Of a stretch of DNA of 15,000 nt, positions 8,791 through 15,000 are shown piece after piece. Origin of the DNA: Actinidia chinensis (Eukaryota; Streptophyta; Magnoliopsida; Ericales; Actinidiaceae); contig VIGQ01000476.1 in NCBI GenBank assembly GCA_009663005.1, forward strand, positions 1-15,000, in the 5' to 3' direction. Within the stretch, counting starts at the first letter, position 1, and each line of letters opens with the position of its first letter. The position numbers and the translations under genes are program-made. The notes under the pieces were generated by a model that had not been told where the DNA came from, ran no database searches, and saw nothing but the letters and a program-made list of their open reading frames with translations.

Positions 8791-9539
8791 ATAAGGTTGT
8801 AATAGCCCTCTTTTTCTTGTTGCATAATACCATGTCACAATTATTCATTGGGGCCAAGCATGTTTGCGGGCTTTTGTATGTTTGTTAGGTTTTGCAAATC
8901 GTAGATCCCAAGTTCACCAGTAAGATTATCTATGACAAAAGAGATTATTTAGAACTATTACTACCCATAAAATATAACACAATTGACCGATTTGTTTTTG
9001 GCGTGGCCCACTCCACACCAAAGTTGAATCTACAAAACCCATTTATTTAATTTTCTTCTACTTACTTTTCAAGGTACATAATCATTTTTGGACTAGATAA
9101 GTACCTGCTTCCAAAAAAAAAAAACCCCCTGCTATGTGAAAATGTCGCCTCACTCATACAAGCAAGAATTGGTATGACGTCATCGTTGGGATGATAGGTC
9201 CGCACAAAAGCTCTCGTCTACCAAAAGTATGAGCTAATAATGTTTGGCATTCCCCCGATTTGGCAGGAGGCGTGATTATGCCACATCAGTTGGAGGGTCA
9301 CTATTTTTCTTTGTAAGAGAAACAAGACGCACACTTCGCAGTTTGCAATAGTCATAGCTAGGCCATGTTCTTTGAAGAGTAAATTTGCAGTTTCATAGCC
9401 AATTTTCATGCCTAATCTTCTATTCTTGGAGGCAATAAAATATGACCAGATAACGCTCCCCTTCTTGCTGAGATTTCAAAATGCATGGTTTTTCTTATAT
9501 AGGGCTTCTTTGTAATTCAAGCATTGAACCCAAAGGAAA
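8791..9539. other. Unassigned intergenic DNA
   Basis: No match to the repeated modules was seen. A 63-codon minus-strand frame (9218-9409, beginning MKIGYETANLLFKEHG) reads like protein in composition but has no motif I can name; it could be a gene fragment or chance. A TGACGTCA palindrome lies at 9175-9182. An A-run followed by C5 is at about 9113-9129. Confidence 0.3.
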
Positions 9540-9850
9540 CATAATTTCATCACTCACCACATGACTTTCAAATATGAATGGGGTGTTTAATCAAGTTTAA
9601 TAACCGCACCAGTAAGATGGAATCATGGAAGTTTGCAATCCTGGAAAAGATCTCATAAAATGAGCATGCAACACACACCGAAATCGTAGAAAACAGAAAT
9701 CTCAACGCCATAAACGAAGCTTTTGCCTTCAAAATGAGAGAATACTTAATTTTGAATTAACTTTTTCTCCCTTCCTCAAGTTATGAACTTTTGTTTGAAA
9801 CAAGAAAAAGAAAGACCTTTGCACAAACCTAGACTATCACGACGGAACCA
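9540..9850. repeat. Diverged SAUR spacer module abutting segment Y copy B
   Basis: The blocks 'gtttaatcaagtttaataa', 'tcctggaaaaga', 'gagagaatac' and 'gtttgaaacaagaaaaagaa' follow the order of the spacer at 12320-12545 next to SAUR 4. In the usual unit a SAUR body would follow to the right. Here segment Y begins instead, so the SAUR body of this unit is missing or was replaced. Confidence 0.4.
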
Positions 9851-10667
9851 CCAGAGGAGATTTAAATTGAGTATTATTTTAAATTTTATTGGTAAATTAT
9901 ATATAAACATTATATTGATCGTATGCAAATTGATATCCGTTTTTTGTACGATTTTATGACTTCACGAGTGTGACATACATGATTATAAAACCCATGTTAT
10001 ATTGTAAACACCAAACTTAAAGAGTGTGACACATGATATACTCATTTAATTGGGTAACTTGATCTTGATTACCATTGATCTTTATTTGACCAACGTTATT
10101 TTTTATAGGTATATAGTTCTCGATGCTCGTTGAGCTTTACAATATAACAGTTTGATCATCAAAACAAGTCCAAACAGACCAAAATGGAGACCAACTAGTG
10201 GGATTGCACATATGCAGTCCATTTTGGACTTTCGCCTGGCCATTCGTATTTTAAAAATTCAATTGAGCAGTGCAACCAAAGATTTTATTTCATATAAACG
10301 GTTGTGACATTTATAAATATGTTCTTTATTCTTCAATCTTATCAATCTTCAAAAAAGGATTCTCAATATTTATTGAATAACTTGAAATCTCAAACCCCAT
10401 TTTCTTCTCCAACACATTTAATTAATCCCACAAAAATTTATAATTTTTTTGATTTTCATTGTGGCCAGGAATAAAATTACAATACGAACACCCAACAACA
10501 TTGTTATCACCACACTCACCTCCGACACTTTTGTCGTTATTAGCTCCCGCTCACACCACCACCCACAAACTCAAGCCCACTCCCATTCCTATGTCCACCA
10601 CCACCTCCTTTTAATTTCGCCTGGCCTGCCCTCCCCAAAAGCCTCCCATGAAATTTATTAGTTTTGT

Positions 10668-10712
10668 TTTACTTTTTCGATTCCTCTAATCGATAGAACT
10701 AGAAAAAGTAAA
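10668..10712. repeat. Short inverted repeat (hairpin)
   Basis: TTTACTTTTTC (10668-10678) is exactly complementary to GAAAAAGTAAA (10702-10712). A second small pair, TCGATT/AATCGA, sits inside the loop. It lies in the extra sequence next to the MITE. It could be the tip of another small inverted-repeat element. Confidence 0.5.
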
Positions 10713-10763
10713 AAAAATAAAAAATAAGATTTTGTTATGGATTAAAAAAAAAAAGAAAATAAC

Positions 10764-10771
10764 GACTCAGT
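10764..10771. repeat. Target-site duplication of the MITE, left copy
   Basis: GACTCAGT directly precedes the left terminal inverted repeat and is identical to 11131-11138. Eight bases is the hAT-superfamily duplication length. Confidence 0.85.
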
Positions 10772-11130
10772 TAGGAATGGCAATTTGACCCGACTATTCC
10801 GGGCCCCGCCCTGCCTCTAATAGGATGGGTTTAGGGTCTCAATAAACGCGGATGGGGGGGGGGGGGGGGGAATTGTAACCCGTTTAATAGTCGGGGCGGG
10901 TTCGGGTTTAGCCCACCCTGTCCCGATTACTCCGATTATGTGTAAATAGTCAAAATTACTCCCTATTTTTTAAAAAGTATACCGTAATATCCTTACTATA
11001 TATATATTATATATCAATAATTATATATAAAAAATATATATATAACTAAAAAAAATATTAAACGGGGGCATTGGGGGGGATTTTCATAATCGGGGTGGGG
11101 GAGGACGAACTCGCCCCGTTGCCATTCCTA
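10772..11130. mobile_element. hAT-type MITE, 359 bp
   Basis: The ends are perfect 12-bp inverted repeats, TAGGAATGGCAA at 10772-10783 and TTGCCATTCCTA at 11119-11130. They are flanked by identical 8-bp GACTCAGT duplications. An 8-bp target duplication and a TA-start terminal repeat of this kind point to the hAT superfamily. The element has no transposase and would need one in trans. Inside are GC-rich arms with repeated CCCG/CGGG stretches, a run of 17 G (10854-10870) and an AT-rich centre with (TA)n near 10998-11045. The clean ends suggest a fairly recent insertion. Confidence 0.88.
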
Positions 11131-11138
11131 GACTCAGT
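11131..11138. repeat. Target-site duplication of the MITE, right copy
   Basis: GACTCAGT directly follows the right terminal inverted repeat and is identical to 10764-10771. Confidence 0.85.
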
Positions 11139-11654
11139 ACCCGTTTTGTAAGGATCAGAGTTTATGGTAAATTTGCATTCATCAGTGGTTCCGTAGTTTG
11201 GGACCAAAATTTTTATTCTAACCAATCCTTATCATTTTAATTTAACCGTAAGAAACCTGAATTTGAACAAAAATCTTCATTTTAGTCCCCCAAAATGGGC
11301 CATGTGCTTTATCACACACACACTTCCTTCCCATAGGAATCGTTGACGGGATTGATGAAAGGACTACATGAGAACTAGATTGGAAATTATAAGAATTCGA
11401 GTTGTCACACTTAAAATAAAAAGGTAATGCAATGTGGCGGTGTGCCTATAGTTAATAAACTACAAGGGACGAATGCTAAATTTACCAAGAGTTTATAAAA
11501 AGCCGGGTCCTATTTTTTACTTTTTGTATTTCAACAAGCTTTAATGAATATAATTTATGTTGGTAATCTAAATACTCAAGTAAGATTCATATTGAATATA
11601 AAAGTGTATCAAATTAGTAGCCAAAATTGTGCAAATTTGGTATAATTAGAGTGG

Positions 11655-11929
11655 ACAATCCCGTCCCCTGAATACACATTTCAGTCATTCTACAATTTCA
11701 GTTCATAAGAATGAATGCCGAACGAAACCATGACAGTGTCCACATAAATAACATTTCCTATCTGAACTTCATATTGTGACATCGATACTCCACACCATGC
11801 AACTCATGCAGTTTCATGGGAGAGGAATTTTGAAGATGAGTCCTTTATATGAACTTCAACGACTGACTTCTTTCTGTCCTCAATAACTAGACTTTTAGTC
11901 TTTTTTTCCGAGAATAGTGAATACTACCC
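11655..11929. repeat. Truncated segment X and start of spacer, block B
   Basis: Matches 2345-2618 ('caatcccgtcc', 'aagaatga', 'ccatgac', 'cgatactcca', 'gacttcttt'). The left part of segment X and the decapitated SAUR unit seen in block A are missing at the 11650 junction. Confidence 0.55.
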
Positions 11930-12600
11930 GTTCGAAAAACAATTCAGGAGAGGTGGGTTATGCAATTGCAAATTTGAACTGCAGGGAACATAATTGTGAA
12001 CCAAGAGCACGGAAGAACTGTTTGAGTTTACCTGATTCCATAACACTTGGACAACATCATAGCATGATGAAATGAAAAGTATGTAAATACCATTTTTGTC
12101 AATTTTTTTTTATATTAGTTCCTCTATGGGTTTATCTGTATACACTACATAAACCATTTCTGCGGTAAAAAAAAAAGGCATAACTAGAACAACATAACCT
12201 TTCTTGATGAAATCGTAAAATGCAGAGCTTCATATAAAGACCGGCTCCTTTCTATATTCATCGGCGAACCCATAGTATACATAATTCAACCTCACCATAT
12301 GAAATTTACAAATTGGAAATGTGTTGGTTCAATCAGGTTTAAAAGTTCCTGGCGAAATATTGAGACAATGTAATTTTCAAAATCCCGGAAAAGAAGACCA
12401 AGCATAGTAAAACTCTAACTGAGAGAATGACTTATTTCTATATACAAGTTATAAGCATTTTATGACATTTTTCTTTCTTTTTCTGCCTCCAATCCTCAAG
12501 GCAGAAATCTTTTCGTGAAACAAGGAAAAGAAAATACAAGCTGTACACTGAATGGTGATTTATGCTTTACAAATTGTGTTAGCTTAAGTAATGCCAACTG
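11930..12600 (+). repeat. SAUR 3'-flank spacer with TATA-like motif, copy B1
   Basis: This is the fullest version of the spacer next to SAUR 4. It includes 'ggttatgcaattgcaaattt', 'gagtttacctgatt', 'cctctatggg', 'catataaagaccggctcc', 'tatattcatc', 'catatgaaatttac' and the 3' flank 'gtgttagcttaagtaatgcc' directly beside the SAUR stop. The part from about 11930 to 12218 is what block A lacks. The block just right of 12480 probably includes the SAUR 4 3'-UTR. Confidence 0.55.
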
Positions 12601-12614
12601 TCTTCTATCATAAT

Positions 12615-12917
12615 TCATAATCCACACCTCAATTGAGAAGTTAAATCGATGAAGAGTCTTCTCTCAGGAATGGAAGACCGCCCAGTGAATATCAAAACCA
12701 AATTCTTCCTCACTTGACTTCACAATTCCTTGGAATGACGTTTGTTGCAAATACGATAGCGGAACTACAAATCGCTTCGTTTCGCTCCTCTCCAACATAA
12801 ACTCAAAATAACCTTTGGACACATCTACTGCTGTTGAAAGCGCTTTGCTTGTTGCCGATGAAGCCCGTCTAAAGATTTTTTTTTTGGCATGAATAATACG
12901 AGGCATACGAATAGCAT
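12615..12917 (-). CDS. SAUR 4: SAUR-family auxin-responsive protein, best-preserved copy, with frameshifts
   Basis: The longest open stretch (12906 down to 12664, 80 codons) starts MPRIIHAKK. It continues through a variable Ser/Ala-rich part, DVSKGYF, KRFVVPLSYL, TSFQ and EEEFGFD, the full order of a SAUR (auxin-inducible) domain. One base is missing in codon 2 (ATG-CT for ATGGCT), so MAIR lies in another frame from 12917. A lost base (GA for GCA) and a gained base (GAGAGG for GAGAG) turn the usual AVYVGE into EFMLER and then restore the frame. Near 12690 another lost base, followed by a missing C in the TIPC codons, makes an early TGA. Beyond it the FIDLTSQL tail and a TGA at 12615-12617 remain. 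Likely role as for other SAURs: PP2C-D inhibition in auxin-driven growth. Confidence 0.85.
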
Positions 12918-13261
12918 TTTTTCAAGTTGTATATCTCCCCCAAAAACGAGAACAAAAAGAAGAACGACTTTAAAAATAGTTTGAAAGCTTTACAAGTAAG
13001 ATGTGGGGTTGTGTCGGCTATTGACTCACCGTATTCTATATAGAGATTAAGATATGTAGAAAATCCGATACGATCTGGAGAGTGGTGAAGGGAGATTAGA
13101 TTGGGGCCTACTTGTAGACATTATCACAGAAGGAACAGAATGGTTCTTGTCTGTCCAATTGTTTAGAGACATCCAAACTGTGTGTTAGTTGAAAACCATA
13201 TGCCCTATCACTTCGCCTGGCCCCATTGAAGTTTAAAGAGTAATGCAAAAAAATCTTTGGA
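12918..13261 (-). promoter_or_regulatory. SAUR 4 promoter region (TATA box, TGTCTA hexamer)
   Basis: A CTATATAG box is at 13036-13043, about 120 bp upstream of the ATG. The hexamer at the auxin-element position (13115-13120) is TGTCTA on the minus strand, followed by GGCCCC, the same variant as its block A partner. A separate TGTCTC on the minus strand occurs further out, at about 13166-13171 ('gagaca'). Confidence 0.6.
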
Positions 13262-13794
13262 AGGAACATTGCTGAGGCATTAGCACAGGGTTTTGCCTGC
13301 TCGTAAAAGTATCCCGAATGAAGTTTTTGTTATAATATAAAAGAATTTTATCTTTTTGTCTTGGTTAGAGACCAAAGCATGACAATATAATTTAATGAGC
13401 TCATGTATATCAGGAATTTGTGATAATTTTGCTTGGGCCCAAATAAGGGGGACTGCTATATTGAACAAATAACAAATCAACCTCACTGTGAGATTTACCT
13501 ATAATAAAGTTTTCTTTTCTTGCATTGTGTTATTCTTGTATTATCCAGAAAATGATCCAATTAGACCATCATATTCAGCACAAATTTTTGGTCAATTGAA
13601 AACAAGATGCAGTGGCAAGAATGGAATGTCAGATGACCCATGACAGTGTCAACTATCAATGTTTTCCTATCATGAACTCAAAATATGAATTTCGGCACTC
13701 ATCATACTACTAATGAAGTTTCCCTGGGCAGAGGATTGCCTCACACATTGCCATACACTAGAGAATGGCCAGGGGATGACATGTGACATTCGAA
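13262..13794. repeat. Segment X (SAUR far-upstream module), third copy
   Basis: Collinear with 3701-4224, with the 'gcttgggcccaaataaggg' block near 13430 and 'cccatgacagtgtc' near 13637. No gene is visible; the 68-codon minus-strand frame at 13280-13486 is not preserved in the other copies. Confidence 0.55.
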
Positions 13795-14015
13795 CGGAGT
13801 CTATAACACTGATACCCAACCACCCACCCCACATCGGTGAGATAAGCTCTATTTAGTCTGGTATTAATGAATTAAGTGGCCTACTACTAGTAACTAAACT
13901 TATGCAATTTGGGTCATATGGTTGCTCTAACAGTTATTGGGCTAGTGATCTGCTTGGGTCGTGAGTCGTGACAAGAAATTTGGCCATCCTGTTGTGAAAT
14001 TTGGAGAATGGCTCC
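13795..14015. mobile_element. Possible LTR/TRIM-like remnant with CCCACATCGG motif, copy B
   Basis: This is the block B counterpart of 4225-4440: CCCACATCGG at 13828-13837, then 'gataagctctattta', 'ttaagtggcctactacta' and 'tgggtcgtgagtcgtgac'. It lacks a partner LTR, a primer site and coding sequence, so its assignment as an element remnant is tentative. Confidence 0.35.
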
Positions 14016-14439
14016 ACATTTGTTCGTTTGTTTTTTTTTGCGAATTTTGGAGTTCCGCAACTGAATGACGCATTGGTCTGAGGATTATAGCTGGGACTGA
14101 ACAACATTATCTATTTAAGAAAGACCAGAAGAGTAGGAACCTCACACCATTGCCAAGTATCTTCTGACAGGATGCAGGAAGTTGCAACATCAGATGAGGA
14201 GCTTGGTTAACTATAAATAGATGGTGCGTGGAAGTTTAGGACACTGAGAGAAGGATTTTACAAAACTCTCCATTCAATATGATGAATAAGCTTCCTTTAC
14301 TCTAATCTAAAGCTAATCCGACCACGGAAGTGTCTGTCAAAATTTACGGCCCTCAATTGGTACGTATTAATGGTTATCTGGGATGGTAAAGATTGGATAC
14401 GACCCGAAGTCTTCTATAAAAATAAACTTCTTCTTGTTT
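14016..14439. other. Unassigned duplicated intergenic sequence, copy B
   Basis: Collinear with 4441-4875. No frame, RNA gene or element end is recognised. Confidence 0.35.
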
Positions 14440-15000
14440 CCAGAGGGTCCCATGCCAATCTACATTTTTTCCCTACGATGGGTTTCATAGATACTGCAGC
14501 CTTGTTGAGCTTGTAGTCCTTTATATGACCTAGACGGCTCATTTCTATCTATCTCCAATAGTAGACAATTCCTTTGTTTGTGTGTGTGTTGATAGTGAAT
14601 GTTACTCTCATAAATACTTCAGAGAGAGGGGATATGCATCGCAAAGTCAAACTGCAGGACCATATCTGAACTGAGAGCGTGCAAGTGTTGTTTTGAGTTT
14701 ACCAGATTTTCATTTAATTCCTCTATGGGTTTTCAGCTCCCTACACCCAAACACATCTTTAACATGCCTTATTCTACTAACATAACCAGCGCTGAACTCT
14801 AACAAACTCACAAAATAAGACCTTCTCTTATAAGGATTGACTCTTCTATATATTCAAATGGATCGGTGAAACCTCTAAAAAAGAACTAATTTTCAATCAT
14901 CAACCAACATGAATTTCACATTGGAATGTTGTTTAATCAACAGGTTTAACATTTCCTCGTAAACATGGAGTCAATGGAGTTTGTGAAATCGTGGAAATGC
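14440..15000 (+). repeat. SAUR 3'-flank spacer with TATA-like motif, copy B2 (cut by window edge)
   Basis: Matches 4876-5450 closely. GGTCCCAT (14446-14453) is intact here, a TG run lies near 14579, and 'cttataaggattgactcttc' (14827-14846) is followed by 'tatatattcaa' and ATGAATTTCACATTGG (ATG at 14909). The frame from that ATG is interrupted within about 15 codons, which argues against a conserved plus-strand protein. Confidence 0.5.

Larger units (their letters stand above)
9880..11654. repeat. Segment Y, copy B (carries the MITE)
   Basis: This is a diverged direct copy of 230-1400, longer because of the MITE (10772-11130) and about 200 bp of extra sequence just before it (about 10550-10763). 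A 70-codon plus-strand frame at 10449-10661 is His/Ser/Pro-rich low complexity and is not preserved in copy A. The right edge is sharp: at 'tataattag' (about 11650) the sequence leaves the 230-1400 match and joins the equivalent of 2345. Confidence 0.6.
11655..15000. repeat. Block B of the ~9.3-kb-spaced direct duplication (SAUR 4 part)
   Basis: Collinear with 2345-5600 and running to the window edge. It contains the right end of a segment X, a full spacer, SAUR 4 and its promoter, a full segment X, the CCCACATCGG segment and a second spacer. By analogy with block A, a further SAUR on the minus strand would be expected a few hundred bases beyond position 15000. Confidence 0.8.

Noticed and set aside
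9218..9409. 63-codon minus-strand frame starting MKIGYETANLLFKEHG
   Set aside because: The composition is protein-like but I cannot place it in any family, and there is no supporting neighbour. It is mentioned only within the intergenic entry.
10449..10661. His/Ser/Pro-rich 70-codon plus-strand frame
   Set aside because: Low-complexity composition and no counterpart in the duplicated segment at about 840-930.

Overview
The window looks like nuclear DNA of a eudicot plant. It is AT-rich, has no bacterial-style gene packing and no open frame longer than about 130 codons. The only protein family I can recognise is the plant-specific SAUR (small auxin up RNA) family. A hAT-type miniature transposon with intact ends also points to a plant genome.

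The core is a SAUR cluster on the minus strand. Four SAUR bodies of about 300 bp lie at 3011-3314, 5664-5997, 8140-8436 and 12615-12917. Each has recognisable SAUR blocks (MAIR N-terminus, GESEKKRF core, EEFGFD(x)PxGGL, TIPC, DLTSRLGGL end), but each is split between frames by small indels. A fifth unit at about 1775-2480 keeps only upstream DNA and has no SAUR body. A TATA-like site lies about 120 bp upstream of each ATG. It is well formed in copies 2, 3 and 4 and degenerate in copy 1. Further out is an auxin-response hexamer: TGTCTC in copies 2 and 3, TGTCTA in copies 1 and 4.

The SAUR units sit inside a larger direct duplication with a spacing of about 9.3-9.7 kb. Block A (about 230-5600) and block B (about 9880 to the right edge) share, in order: a non-coding segment called 'Y' here; a region upstream of SAUR units ('X'); a spacer with a TATA-like motif; a SAUR; its promoter; a second X; a CCCACATCGG-bearing segment like an LTR remnant; and another spacer. 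The blocks differ by several structural events. A 359-bp hAT-type MITE is present only in B, about 0.9 kb is present only in A (1400-2345), and about 0.29 kb of spacer is missing from A (near 2620). Between the blocks lie SAUR 2, SAUR 3, a 126-bp tandem duplication (7195-7446) and mostly unassignable DNA.

Main caution: the paralogous copies differ by many one-base indels, often in homopolymers, and none of the SAUR frames is intact. Either the cluster is pseudogenising or the sequence is unpolished long-read data. The window alone cannot decide this, and it affects whether the SAURs should be called genes or pseudogenes. I found no tRNA, rRNA or CRISPR array and no convincing new multi-gene system.
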